DNA from: JALEFZ01 sp039817415
GTDB taxonomy: Bacteria > Bacteroidota > Bacteroidia > J057
Assembly (NCBI GenBank): GCA_039817415.1
Contig: JBCBVV010000033.1
Coordinates: 16,138-80,137 of the forward strand
Length of the DNA: 64,000 bases
Reading direction: 5' to 3'
Shown one piece after another: positions 25,401 through 34,097 of the stretch. The position numbers and the translations under genes are program-made. The notes beneath the pieces were generated by a model. That model did no database searches and was not told the DNA's origin. It saw only the letters and a list, made by a program, of their open reading frames with translations. Every line of letters starts with the position of its first letter. The first letter of the stretch is position 1.

Positions 25401-27987
25401 TATTTCTACGAGCATCTCCTTTAGGTGCCTTGATTCCTACATAGGTGTCATATGGATCGTATGGAATCGCGAAACGATCTACACTAAAGGCTCCACCTGG
25501 TTCAAAGACTTTTACTTTGAAATTGGCATTCAATCGGCCGGGAGCGGTTTTGTTTACCTTGATTTTCGTAGGCACTTGGGCTACCCCATTTTCATCTAAG
25601 CGATTCTTAAACAGGGTGATTTCCTGTGTACCGAATCTTCCTGCCTTGTCATCAAAGTTGAATCCCTTGAACTTATCAAAAGTGGTTGTGATAGGTCTTA
25701 GGTTTACTCTGACATCCGCCTTGAGGTTCTTGGCAATGGCGCCATGAAGCCATCTTGACTTGAGGGTACCTGTTTTGCCAAAGCTGGAAGGATCTAACCT
25801 TTCCGTACCAAAATCAAGCTCAATCTTCAAGCGGTTAGGCATGATGGTTTCAACCTTCAACGTTTTGTAAAAGGTGGCCCCTCCTACCCTCACGCGACCT
25901 GTATAGTTTCCAGTTACCGCATCGCTGGCTGTTGAGGTTTCAAAGGCATAAAAGCCATTCAGTCCCTCAGTCATCGTGCGCTTGTCTACAACTTGACCTT
26001 TAGGATTAACCAATTCGAAGCTAACTGGATGGTTGTCAGGCAAGACGCCTTGCTTATCCTCCAGCATGAAGGTCAAATACATAGGGTCACCCGGTCTCCA
26101 AACACCTCTTTCGCCGTATAAATAGCCTTTAACCCCCTTATAATAGGTCTTACCTTTGGTATCGAAACGACTCATGCTGAGCGATGAACCGTCATCCAAC
26201 CTTAGGTAACCTCTCTGGTCTCCTTTTTTGGCAACCAATAAGAAGGGAGGAAAGTCATAGTCTTTCATCACAGCTAAGCCCGAATCGTCTGTTTTAAGGC
26301 TAGTTAGCAACTGCTGTTGATAATCGTATACCTCCAGAGTAACGTTTTCCTCTGGCTTGGCGGAGTGAAGGTTGGTGGTTACAAACTGAATATCTTTTGC
26401 CCCTCTTTTGGCAATTAGTCCAAGGTCTGATGCTAGGACATTTCTCTTTTTGATCTTATTACGACTGTAATATGCTCCTTTACAAGGGTCTTTGTAATCA
26501 TCATAGTCGTAGTAATAATAATCCCAATAACTGGATTCGTACTGATTTTCAAAGGATCGCCAGCTAGTACCCACACTTAACATGTCTTTGTCTTCGGTCT
26601 CATACGAGGTACATGTGTAAGTAGTATATGATTTCCTAAAGCCTAAGGCTACTTCATAAATAGCGCCAGGCTCATTCTTAATCATGCTAGCTAAGTCCAA
26701 TGAGTGTCTGTTCCACTGATCTAGGTCTAGTTTTCCCTCTTTGTCTAGCTCAATCTTTTTGTTGACGATAACCTGCCCCACTCGCTTCAACTCGGAGGAT
26801 TGTTCAATACGATTTACCTGGAAGAACTGCGGAATATTTTTTTCATATACCTTGATAACTCGTACATCCACTGCATTCAAGCCAATGGATTGGAATATAA
26901 ATGGGAGCGTATTTCCCCTTGGCATGATGACTCCTTTCCCTACCAATTTGATTTCAGGCTTGGTTTTGGAGAAGGTGATGCTTTCGTTTTGCTTTTGCAC
27001 CATGACTTCTCCCTCCACGCTTTTGATACCCGATTCAATGTTAATTGTCGTTGTACCAGCAATACGCTTGGATGGGTAAACTTTAATCCTGTTGTCCTCA
27101 ATGGTGAATTTGACCTTGGTCCCTGGTATCGTAATCAATCCCGTCAAATCCTGATTAGGATTGAGTTCGTCTGTAAATTCAAGAACTACAAAAGGATTGG
27201 GATCGGCATATGCGTAGGTATGTAAATGTCTGAATACACTCTTAGCTGGAATCTCAATGTCCTTGAAACCTTTCTGAGGCAGGCCCACACTCTTGCCATT
27301 CCAAGCTAATTTCAACTGAGCATTCTCCTTTTTCCTTAGGAGACTATCAATGGTAAAAGTATGTGTGTTGGTCTTTTCGTCATGCTTCCAGCTTAGTTTG
27401 ACGTCTTTCTTTTCGTATTTGGCGGCAAAAACTTTCTCAATGTATTCGTTTTTCTCAAAATCAACGGTTTTGACTACGCCTTCTACCTTTTGCCATTGAT
27501 TTTCTTGGTCACCGTAAATAGAATTTCTGGTTAGCTCGACCTTAAAGTCCTGAGGTCTCGTCAAGAATTGAAATTTAAAGGTCTTGTTCTCCTTTTCAAT
27601 TTCATCATAAGCTTCTCCCATATCCAAGTCTGCGAGGAAGGTGGAAGCGGAAGGCAGTTCTTGTGAGGGAACAAAGGCCAATGTTCGCTGATCAATCCAC
27701 TTGGCCGTTCCTTCAATTGACGGGCTGAAGGTAAAAGGAGATGAAGGAAGGACCTGATCGACCTCCTCGGCTGAAACTCTATTTTCAGCGAATCTTATTA
27801 CAATAGGGGAGGTACGGCTGATTTCTCCTACGGTGTAGGCAGAAATGAATTTGTCAAATGATGCATTATACTCAGTATATGCACGGCTGTCTTTGGGGGT
27901 ACTGGCGAACCAAACTGCGAGCATGACGCCAAGGGCCAATCCAGCCCCGACAATGTACGCTATGGGTCCACGCTTCATAGTTGTCAT
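22411..27987 (-). CDS. Alpha-2-macroglobulin family protein with thioester motif
   Basis: A protein of about 1858 residues anchored by an N-terminal helix (IAYIVGAGLALGVMLAVWFA) and placed outside the inner membrane. MG domains include the MG2-type RGVWRPGDPMYLTFMLED, and the thioester motif PYGCVEQTTS (Cys about 1402 from this start) is intact, so it can bind attacking proteases covalently. A helical domain with alternating repeats (FQVPNGGLAYWPG, AWGTNYASHFLIQAQ) follows, then a C-terminal receptor-like region. Two ATGs (27987 and 27978) are possible; the frame extends to 28053 but a -7 promoter element lies inside that extension. Bacterial homologues often sit beside PBP1C, absent here. 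Confidence 0.93.
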   Translation of the reverse strand: MTTMKRGPIAYIVGAGLALGVMLAVWFASTPKDSRAYTEYNASFDKFISAYTVGEISRTSPIVIRFAENRVSAEEVDQVLPSSPFTFSPSIEGTAKWIDQRTLAFVPSQELPSASTFLADLDMGEAYDEIEKENKTFKFQFLTRPQDFKVELTRNSIYGDQENQWQKVEGVVKTVDFEKNEYIEKVFAAKYEKKDVKLSWKHDEKTNTHTFTIDSLLRKKENAQLKLAWNGKSVGLPQKGFKDIEIPAKSVFRHLHTYAYADPNPFVVLEFTDELNPNQDLTGLITIPGTKVKFTIEDNRIKVYPSKRIAGTTTINIESGIKSVEGEVMVQKQNESITFSKTKPEIKLVGKGVIMPRGNTLPFIFQSIGLNAVDVRVIKVYEKNIPQFFQVNRIEQSSELKRVGQVIVNKKIELDKEGKLDLDQWNRHSLDLASMIKNEPGAIYEVALGFRKSYTTYTCTSYETEDKDMLSVGTSWRSFENQYESSYWDYYYYDYDDYKDPCKGAYYSRNKIKKRNVLASDLGLIAKRGAKDIQFVTTNLHSAKPEENVTLEVYDYQQQLLTSLKTDDSGLAVMKDYDFPPFLLVAKKGDQRGYLRLDDGSSLSMSRFDTKGKTYYKGVKGYLYGERGVWRPGDPMYLTFMLEDKQGVLPDNHPVSFELVNPKGQVVDKRTMTEGLNGFYAFETSTASDAVTGNYTGRVRVGGATFYKTLKVETIMPNRLKIELDFGTERLDPSSFGKTGTLKSRWLHGAIAKNLKADVRVNLRPITTTFDKFKGFNFDDKAGRFGTQEITLFKNRLDENGVAQVPTKIKVNKTAPGRLNANFKVKVFEPGGAFSVDRFAIPYDPYDTYVGIKAPKGDARRNMLLTDQDHSFEIVSVDPDGKYKDTELDVRVYKLNWKWWWDRSQENIGIYNGRVRQEEVASATINTVNGSATYKLKIDYPQWGRYLIRVKDKKGGHATGSIVYVDWPGWAGRSTDNRRDGAQMLTFTADKEKYDVGENVTLNIPSSSTARMLVSIESGSKVIESYWVDGEEGTTRFTFKAKKSMAPNIYANVTMLQPHQQTKNDLPIRLYGVIPIKVENPETHLTPQVRMASEIRPNSDFNIQISEADGKPMTYTVAVVDEGLLGITRFQTPDPWNNFYQREALDVKTWDMFDQVLGAYGGEVKSLLNIGGGAGADEKDAKKEDRFRPVVRFIGPFTLKAGEKANHKMKMPNYVGEVRTMVIAGDPKGAYGAAEVSTPVRQPLMVLGTLPRVLGPGEKVQLPVTVFTMKDNIKKVNVKIDAGSKILVNGSETQSLNFSQMGEKTTAFEADVLKSIGTTHVKFTVFSGGETAVYETDIEIRNPNPRITDVFSATVNNKANWKQEYRPLGMAGTNNGSFEVSYMPPLNLGERLKYLIRYPYGCVEQTTSSVFPQLMLAKLTDLSEEQKEKIDKNVKAGIKRLYHFQVPNGGLAYWPGNQNTNAWGTNYASHFLIQAQNEGYTLPDRFLNGILTYQQEAARNWSFPGKSDYNWRRRSAANTQGYRLYTLALAGKAEMGAMNRLRKIKDLPVAAQWYLAGAYHLAGQRDLAKKVAKDLTTDVPEYYSMSYTYGSSVRDKAVILQVLSIMDMRDKASDVALYLSNRMCSQRWYSTQTTAYTLLGMAEFAGKGKTKRNAKFQYRLNKRDSWKTINMTAPIWQMDMSEVVAGQLEFRNQSGGPLYPRLVLDGIPIEGDKTSAENGLKVNVEYQALDGTKMDPFKIQQGTDFRAKVTLTNTGNKNYREMVLNQIFPSGWEIHNNRLDGTKAKGDKPTYQDIRDDRVYTFFDINRGKSKTFYVMLNASYLGKYWHPSVTSEAMYDNTIGGRVGGAWVEVLPAANGN

Positions 27988-28013
27988 GTGGGTAATTTTT
28001 GGGTAATGTTGAT

Positions 28014-28021
28014 CAAAGATA
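28014..28021 (-). promoter_or_regulatory. -7 promoter element of the alpha-2-macroglobulin gene
   Basis: On the minus strand TATCTTTG matches TANNTTTG and lies 27 bases upstream of the ATG at 27987. No good -33 TTTG was found. This argues for the 27987 start. Confidence 0.4.
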
Positions 28022-28199
28022 TCGGGAAAGAAGAACTTTCTGTCTAGCAGCAAAACGGTATACTCTCAGGAAGTTACCTATTATCCTAAAAGTAAAAATA
28101 AGCTGGTGATTAAAGTAGCAAGAATGGGTTTTTGACGGGTCTATTTGATGATTCGTTGTAATTCTCTAAATATTTGGTCAGCTCATGATCAGCTTAAGC

Positions 28200-28940
28200 C
28201 TACAGCATGAGCATGGCAATCAGATAGTCAAACAAGGTAATTACCAAACAACTGTATACAACCGCACGTGTAGAGGATGCCCCTACATCCAATGCCCCTC
28301 CTTTGGTAAAGTACCCCTGATATGATGAGACTGTGGCAATGATAAACCCAAAAGTTGCTGCCTTCACATACATCACAACGACCTGATAAGGATTGTAGTA
28401 CGCACGCATCCCAAGGATAAACTCTGTAGATGTTACCTCTCCTGAAAGATGACCAGCCATGATCCCTCCGGCATGTGCCAAGAAACAGGAAATCGTGGTC
28501 AAAACAGGAAGGGCAATTAAGCCAGCAAATATTTTGGGAAGCACAAGGTAGGCCTTTGAATTAACTCCCATCACTTCTAGTGCATCGATCTGTTCTGTAA
28601 CGCGCATCGTACCCACCTCAGAGGCAATTTGGGAACCAATTCGCCCAGCAATAACAAGGTTGACAATCCCTGGCGAAAGCTCAAGGATAGCGGTGGTAGA
28701 TACAATCGTTCCGATGATAGAGTTGGAAACAAGGCTAGAGGTCAACTGATAGGCTGTCTGAACGGTTGTTACTGCCCCGACGAAAAAGGAAATAACTGTC
28801 AAAATCAACATGGAACCTCCAATCATGGAAACAGCCTCGGCTAAGGTGAGACGGTAATATACAATAGGCTTTTCCATTGCACGGAACATCCCCCCTAGCA
28901 TCATCACAAAACGTCCAATATGGAATAAGAGTCTTTCCAT
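28200..28940 (-). CDS. mlaE: MlaE-type ABC transporter permease
   Basis: A 246-residue integral membrane protein with the YrbE/MlaE pattern: an N-terminal amphipathic region, FFVGAVTTVQTAYQL, a conserved IAGRIGSQIASEVGTMRVTEQIDALEVMGVN coupling loop, and several hydrophobic helices. MlaE is the inner membrane channel of the phospholipid or lipid transport system that works with MlaF ATPase and MCE protein MlaD. No ATPase gene lies next to it; an MCE protein is encoded 28 kb away in this window. Monocistronic here. TAAATTTG at 29008-29015 on the minus strand may be its -7 element. Confidence 0.92.
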   Translation of the reverse strand: MERLLFHIGRFVMMLGGMFRAMEKPIVYYRLTLAEAVSMIGGSMLILTVISFFVGAVTTVQTAYQLTSSLVSNSIIGTIVSTTAILELSPGIVNLVIAGRIGSQIASEVGTMRVTEQIDALEVMGVNSKAYLVLPKIFAGLIALPVLTTISCFLAHAGGIMAGHLSGEVTSTEFILGMRAYYNPYQVVVMYVKAATFGFIIATVSSYQGYFTKGGALDVGASSTRAVVYSCLVITLFDYLIAMLML

Positions 28941-29121
28941 GAAGCTGAAAAATCAGTTAGATGCGAAAATGCTAAATAAATCCAGATTCACCAATTAAGA
29001 GGACAGACAAATTTATTGTGTTCAAACTTGAGAATTTCACATAGGATTTTTTTCATACTGCCAACTTATCCCCTCAAATCTGGTAAGTTGAGCAGGTTTT
29101 GTAAAGATTCGATTCATTTCA

Positions 29122-29814
29122 ATGACACAAAAAACAATCTTCATTAGCGGTGGCTCCAAAGGAATTGGTTTGGCCATTGCCAAAATATTCGCAGATGATG
29201 CATGGAAGGTAGCCATCTGTGCCCGCAATCCACAAGGACTAGAACAAACAAGGCAACTCATACCTGATATAGACACCTATCTCTGTGATGTCAGCAAGAA
29301 GGGTGAGATCAAAGCCTTAGCGGCCAAATTGGTAGATACCTATGGAGGCTTGGATGTTTTGGTCAATAATGCCGGAAGCTTCCAGCCTGGATCTATTCAT
29401 TCTGAGGAGGATGAAGTCTACGAATTCATGATGCGAACGAACATGGACTCAGCCTACTACCTTACCAAGGGAGTGTTACCAGCCATGATGGAACGCAAAC
29501 AAGGAACCATTATCAATGTGGCTAGTATCGCCAGTTTTATGGCATATGCTAATGGGGGATCTTATTCCATTTCCAAGTATGCCATGCTCGGCTTTTCCAA
29601 AAATCTTAGAGCTGAGATGAAACCGCATGGTATCAGGGTGGTCAGTATCATGCCTGGTGCGACCTATACCGCTTCTTGGGAAGGAGCAGAAATCGATGAA
29701 AACCGCCTCATGCCTGCCGAGGATATAGCTAAACTGGTACATACTTCGGTCATCTTATCACCTAGATCGGTGGTAGAAGATATCATTGTTAGACCCCAGT
29801 TAGGAGACCTATAA
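29122..29814 (+). CDS. SDR family oxidoreductase
   Basis: A 230-residue short-chain dehydrogenase with FISGGSKGIGLAIA (7-20) as cofactor motif, VNNAG (81-85), Ser135 in INVASIASF and the Tyr148-x3-Lys152 active site in GSYSISKYAM. The C-terminus is short. It resembles enzymes annotated as 3-oxoacyl-ACP reductase or sepiapterin-like reductase; the substrate is unknown. Divergent from mlaE. The start ATG is the natural one. Confidence 0.85.
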   Translation: MTQKTIFISGGSKGIGLAIAKIFADDAWKVAICARNPQGLEQTRQLIPDIDTYLCDVSKKGEIKALAAKLVDTYGGLDVLVNNAGSFQPGSIHSEEDEVYEFMMRTNMDSAYYLTKGVLPAMMERKQGTIINVASIASFMAYANGGSYSISKYAMLGFSKNLRAEMKPHGIRVVSIMPGATYTASWEGAEIDENRLMPAEDIAKLVHTSVILSPRSVVEDIIVRPQLGDL

Positions 29815-29936
29815 ATGGCTTCTGACAAAAGAAATCCAATCTATTGATAAAAGTTCCCCCTGAGCCTACCAACGTTTTAGGCATTTCATGCGTCCAGTTG
29901 TTTAAGAGATAGATATTTTACTAGAATCAGTCGTTT

Positions 29937-30185
29937 ATGGGCAAAAGGTCAATGCGCTTCCTCCACCATCAAATTCTGGAAAATAAGGATAAGTTTACCC
30001 AACAGGATATTCAATGTGTAACCTGGAAGGGGCAAACGTATTATGGTTTGTGTAAGGAAGTCAATGACAGATTTGTAGCGTTAGAGGATAAAAATTCTGC
30101 TTGGTATAATCGTAAAAAGCACCAACACCAAATCGAATTATCCAATATCAAAGAGATAATTTTCGATAAAATATCCGAATGGTAA
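29937..30185 (+). CDS. Small hypothetical protein, possibly Sm-like fold
   Basis: An 82-residue basic protein without signal or membrane segment. The middle (VTWKGQTYYGLCKEVNDRFVALED) followed by a basic stretch and IELSNIKEIIFDK has the short, five-strand rhythm of Sm/LSM folds, with the final strand pair. That is inference from pattern only. A second ATG at 29952 gives an alternative start five residues later. Its neighbours are an SDR and a VWA protein, which give no clue. Confidence 0.6.
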   Translation: MGKRSMRFLHHQILENKDKFTQQDIQCVTWKGQTYYGLCKEVNDRFVALEDKNSAWYNRKKHQHQIELSNIKEIIFDKISEW

Positions 30186-30372
30186 ATAATATAAACCACT
30201 CAGATAAGTACAGTTGAAGTTGAAGCAGTATTTTCATATCTTAATATTTAAAGATTGAATTTTTCGTAAGCTTAATCTTTATACGCCCCATGTTAAGTAC
30301 GCAGCCCTAATCACCTAATAGCCAAACTGATCGATGTAAGACTATCCACTGAACTAAGCAAACAACCTGGCC

Positions 30373-31473
30373 ATGAAGTATTCTGCCATATTCACCATTT
30401 TGATAGTTCTATTTGTCGTTCCATCATTTGCCGATGATGATGACGATAGGTTTCTTTATAGAAATCTCGCCTTTAGAAAAATCGAAGTTCACGAATATGC
30501 CTTTCCTCAGATGACGCCGCAGGTGATTCTGGATATGGCTTATGCAGAAGATGAGATTTTCAACATTGAAGACTGGCTAAAAAGGAAAGACCAAGTAGTT
30601 GCTTTTGAGATCGATCTTGTCTTCACCCTTTACCCTAAGAATATTCAGCAGTGGCGAACTAATTATTACGAGTTGCTCAACAACCGGATGGAGGCGCTAT
30701 TCCAGATTGATTCAAGTCTGAATTCCACTTCCATCAAATGGAATATGATTCTGCAGACAGAACCCCAGGATGAGGAAACTGCCAAAGACTACTTCCATGG
30801 TTTTGTGATCAAATACCGTCCTAAGAATGTCAAAATCGTCAATGAGGTACGCACCCCTTCTGAGTTAAAAGCGCTGATTAGTGGGAAAGCTACCATCAAA
30901 GACTCTACCGTTTACAAGGTAATGGAACGTCACCCTGATTGGGGAAATATGCTGGTAGTTATGGATTGGACGGGTAGCATGTATAAATATGGAGCGCAGT
31001 TGGTCCTTTGGCACAAGCTTAATATGGTGGCTAATCACTCCGAAGTCAAGCACTTTGTTTTCTTCAACGATGGCAATAAGAAAAAGGCATGGCAAAAGGC
31101 CATCGGTAAAACAGGTGGTGTTTATCAAGCCAAGTCGGGTGAGTTAGAGGAATTGATCAATACCATGCAGTATGTGATGAAGAAGGGAAATGGTGGGGAT
31201 AGAGAAGAAAATGACCTAGAAGCCTTGCTCACTGGGATACAGTACCTTGAAGGCTATGATGAGGTCATCCTAATCGCTGATAACAAAAGTGATGTTCGAG
31301 ACATTAAATTGCTTGAGAAAATTGATGTGCCCGTACATATTATCCTCTGCGATGTCTATGGTAAGATCCATCCCCATTACCTGAAAATAGCCAAGCAAAC
31401 TGGAGGAAGTATCCATACCCTGAAAAAAGACCTTGTAGCCAAAAAGCAGGTATTGAGTAGAGATGATGAGTAG
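30373..31473 (+). CDS. Secreted VWA-domain-like protein
   Basis: The signal peptide ends near SFADD (residue 21), followed by an acidic stretch DDDDD. The C-terminal half looks like a von Willebrand A domain: MVVMDWTGSMYKYG gives a D-x-T-x-S MIDAS beginning at Asp198, and GYDEVILIADNKSDVRD plus IDVPVHIILCD give the later strands. The N-terminal 180 residues are unrecognised. The stop lies 4 bases before the convergent glycosyltransferase stop. Function unknown; an adhesive or calcium-sensing role is possible. Confidence 0.75.
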   Translation: MKYSAIFTILIVLFVVPSFADDDDDRFLYRNLAFRKIEVHEYAFPQMTPQVILDMAYAEDEIFNIEDWLKRKDQVVAFEIDLVFTLYPKNIQQWRTNYYELLNNRMEALFQIDSSLNSTSIKWNMILQTEPQDEETAKDYFHGFVIKYRPKNVKIVNEVRTPSELKALISGKATIKDSTVYKVMERHPDWGNMLVVMDWTGSMYKYGAQLVLWHKLNMVANHSEVKHFVFFNDGNKKKAWQKAIGKTGGVYQAKSGELEELINTMQYVMKKGNGGDREENDLEALLTGIQYLEGYDEVILIADNKSDVRDIKLLEKIDVPVHIILCDVYGKIHPHYLKIAKQTGGSIHTLKKDLVAKKQVLSRDDE

Positions 31474-31477
31474 AACC

Positions 31478-33151
31478 CTATTTTCTCTCTAATAGGTACC
31501 GTTTTTTCAACACATTGGGCCTCTCTTTTCTCCATAAAAAAGAGATGGACACATTGCTAACCCTGTAGTAATCGTAGACTTCCAGCACCCTAAAGGCTTC
31601 AGAATCGAGCTTATTTAATTCGTCTTTGCCTTCCTGATCGGTATATACCCATGTCCCCTTTTTAACCTCCACGACCGAGTGAGCGAAGCGGTAATAATTG
31701 GTTCGTTGGCTATAAAAGTCTAATGAATGTGCTTGGGTTCGGTAAGCGACGAATTCATCCCATTCCTTTCCCGCCTCCTTTACCTTTCTTCCTACCATAG
31801 CACTGGATTGATAAGGAAGGATATTGGGGTAAAAGTGGAAGCTAATCACCAGATTCAGGCAGAATCCCGCTACAACCGTGGTAAAAACTAAACGATTGAA
31901 GTCATTTGAGGCATACCTGTAAACCGTCCAATACAAGGCCATTCCCCCTAACATGACAACTGCGTCAAGGAAAGGAGGGGGAGAAAAACAGAAGTAAAAG
32001 TATGTACCTATGGCAATAAAGAAAATGTGCAACAACAAGAATTGCCATCGAGCGAGTTTCTTTTGCAAATCATCCTTTGCTTCCACCAAGTATCTAGCTG
32101 AGAGAATCGCCGCAAAAGGAAATAAAGGAAAAATATAGTGTGGCAATTTATAGTTCGACAAGGACAAAAAAGTAAGGACCCACACAAAGCCTCCAAGACT
32201 TATATACTCTCTATTAGGTTCTGCGTTAAACTTTGAAACAATGAGGGATCGAATGGCTACAAAAAGGGCTGGAAAAAGGACAATTAGCCAAGGGGTAAAA
32301 TCCCATAAAATCGTTAAAAAGAAATAGTAAAAGGGCGCATCATTAGACCAATAGATATCCCCAGTTATTCTTCCAAAACTCTGAGTCCAGAAGAAAAACT
32401 TGATTCCAGAAGGTCCCTTTAAGCCATATACCTCCTTTTCTGGATGAAGGTCAAATTGCTGATACAAGCCCCAGCACATGGGCGCGAGCACGATCAAAAT
32501 TACCAGTAAGCCTATTAACCATTCCCATCTGACTATATTTTTCCATTGCCGTTTGATGGCAAATTCAGAAAAGAAAGCGGTAGCTGGAATAACCATGCCC
32601 AATGGTCCTTTGGTCAGCATGGCTAAGCCCACACAAATAGAACCCCATATCAGATGTTTAAAGGAGTTTGTTCTGATAAAACTCGACAGTTGCCAACAAG
32701 CGAGAATGGTCCATGACATCAACATCCCATCGGTTCGGATATCATTGGTAATCAAAAATAAGGCCTGTGTATAGCCTAACATAAGCGCAGCCAACTTGGC
32801 TGTCTTTTCTCCATACCAATCCTTCGTAAAGCGATAGGTACCCCACAATCCCAGCAAGATAATGAGGACAATAGGGAGTTTAAAAGCCACATTATTGACA
32901 CCTAGAAGCTGCATGGATACCGATGTGATCCAGAATAGCAAAGGTGGTTTGTCCAGGTAATCATCCCCTCTGTGGTATACTTGAAGGTAAGATTGGTTTT
33001 CAGCCATTTCTCGAGCAATGGATGCATACTGAGCTGCATCCACTTCCATGACATCCAATCGTAGGTTGTTGAAATAAATCAACAGCATCCCAGCAAAAGC
33101 GAGTTGCCAAGCATACTTTTTAATCCAGTCTGAAAGAGTCTCAAGATCCAT
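31478..33151 (-). CDS. Glycosyltransferase family 39-type membrane protein
   Basis: A 557-residue integral membrane protein with about 11 hydrophobic segments. Its N-terminal loop has the GT-C acidic motif LDVMEVDAAQYASIAREM followed by YLDKPPLLFW, typical of ArnT/PMT-like transferases that use polyprenyl-phosphate sugars on the outer face of the inner membrane. The acceptor (lipid A, protein or polymer) is unknown. Convergent with the VWA gene and followed upstream by the paa operon terminator. Confidence 0.85.
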   Translation of the reverse strand: MDLETLSDWIKKYAWQLAFAGMLLIYFNNLRLDVMEVDAAQYASIAREMAENQSYLQVYHRGDDYLDKPPLLFWITSVSMQLLGVNNVAFKLPIVLIILLGLWGTYRFTKDWYGEKTAKLAALMLGYTQALFLITNDIRTDGMLMSWTILACWQLSSFIRTNSFKHLIWGSICVGLAMLTKGPLGMVIPATAFFSEFAIKRQWKNIVRWEWLIGLLVILIVLAPMCWGLYQQFDLHPEKEVYGLKGPSGIKFFFWTQSFGRITGDIYWSNDAPFYYFFLTILWDFTPWLIVLFPALFVAIRSLIVSKFNAEPNREYISLGGFVWVLTFLSLSNYKLPHYIFPLFPFAAILSARYLVEAKDDLQKKLARWQFLLLHIFFIAIGTYFYFCFSPPPFLDAVVMLGGMALYWTVYRYASNDFNRLVFTTVVAGFCLNLVISFHFYPNILPYQSSAMVGRKVKEAGKEWDEFVAYRTQAHSLDFYSQRTNYYRFAHSVVEVKKGTWVYTDQEGKDELNKLDSEAFRVLEVYDYYRVSNVSISFLWRKERPNVLKKRYLLERK

Positions 33152-33249
33152 TTAGGCCGCCGATGATTTACCTTCTCACAAAAATGGGTTTCGGGGATCT
33201 AAATGTAGGACATTTCCTACACATCTAATAGGCCAAAAGAAGAGAAAAC

Positions 33250-33280
33250 AAAAAAGAGGGATGAAGCAAGCCCCATCCCT
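33250..33280 (-). terminator. Intrinsic terminator of the paa operon
   Basis: AGGGATG (33257-33263) and CATCCCT (33274-33280) form the stem; six A (33250-33255) make the minus-strand U-tract. It stands 27 bases after the crotonase stop. Confidence 0.85.
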
Positions 33281-33306
33281 TGAGTAACCATCAAATTTGT
33301 AGGTGA

Positions 33307-34077
33307 TTATTTTTTCTTGAAGGCATTGATAGCATTTTTGGCATATGGAGAGAGAACCAATTCACCACTCATCGCAGCTCTTTCCGCCAGCAAATCATCC
33401 CAATGCTCACAGCCTTCCCAACATATCTTTTTCAAGCCTTTCATGGCATCTGGATTGGAGGAGGCTAACTTATTTGCCAAGGCTGAAATAGCCTCATCCA
33501 TTAGGGTGGCATCCTCAAATACCTCAGTGTACAAGCCTTTGTTTTGTGCCCAATGAGCATCTTTCCACTCGGTGGCATTTATCGCGAGTTGAGACATCGC
33601 CGAAACGCCTATTTTCCTTTCTACAGCGGGCCCAACGACAAAAGGACCAATACCAACTGCCAATTCACTTAACTTAACAGCAGCGTATTTGGTAGCCATA
33701 CAATAGTCTGTAGCTGCTGCTACCCCTACTCCACCCCCTACGGCCTTCCCTTGTACACGACCAATGATCAGTTTGGGACATTTTCTACAGGCATTGATTA
33801 CATTGGCAAAGCCCATAAAGAATTCCTTCCCCTGCTCAAGGTCTGAGATGGCAATTAACTCATCAAATGAAGCACCCGCGCAAAATGTTCGGTCTCCTTC
33901 ACTTTTGAGAATGATAACCTTTACCTCGGCATTCTCACCAGCCTCTTTGATGGTTTGGGCCAGCAAGCCAAGGATTTTTCCTGGCAAAGAGTTATGACTT
34001 GGATGGAAGAAAGTAATGGTGGCGATCCCATCCTGAATATGTAAATCCACCTTTCCGGCAGTAGTAATCGGATTCAT
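33307..34077 (-). CDS. Enoyl-CoA hydratase/isomerase (crotonase), phenylacetate pathway
   Basis: A 256-residue crotonase with the oxyanion-hole segments CAGASFDELIA (about 71-81) and KAVGGGVGVAAATDYC (about 110-125). It is the last gene of the paa operon, 20 bases after paaZ, so a PaaF or PaaG role (hydration of dehydroadipyl-CoA or isomerisation of ring-epoxyphenylacetyl-CoA) is likely; the sequence alone does not separate the two. Crotonases of unrelated pathways look the same, so the assignment rests on context. Confidence 0.85.
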   Translation of the reverse strand: MNPITTAGKVDLHIQDGIATITFFHPSHNSLPGKILGLLAQTIKEAGENAEVKVIILKSEGDRTFCAGASFDELIAISDLEQGKEFFMGFANVINACRKCPKLIIGRVQGKAVGGGVGVAAATDYCMATKYAAVKLSELAVGIGPFVVGPAVERKIGVSAMSQLAINATEWKDAHWAQNKGLYTEVFEDATLMDEAISALANKLASSNPDAMKGLKKICWEGCEHWDDLLAERAAMSGELVLSPYAKNAINAFKKK

Positions 34078-34097
34078 GAAGATAAATTTTCAAGTAC

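Noticed and set aside
30373..31473. Unusual MIDAS (D-x-T-x-S) as a novelty
   Set aside because: DxTGS is a common variant in secreted VWA proteins, so it is not a special finding.
31477..31496. CCTATT/AATAGG hairpin at the convergent gene ends
   Set aside because: It is only 6 bp, lies in the glycosyltransferase coding end and has no U-tract, so it is not called a terminator.
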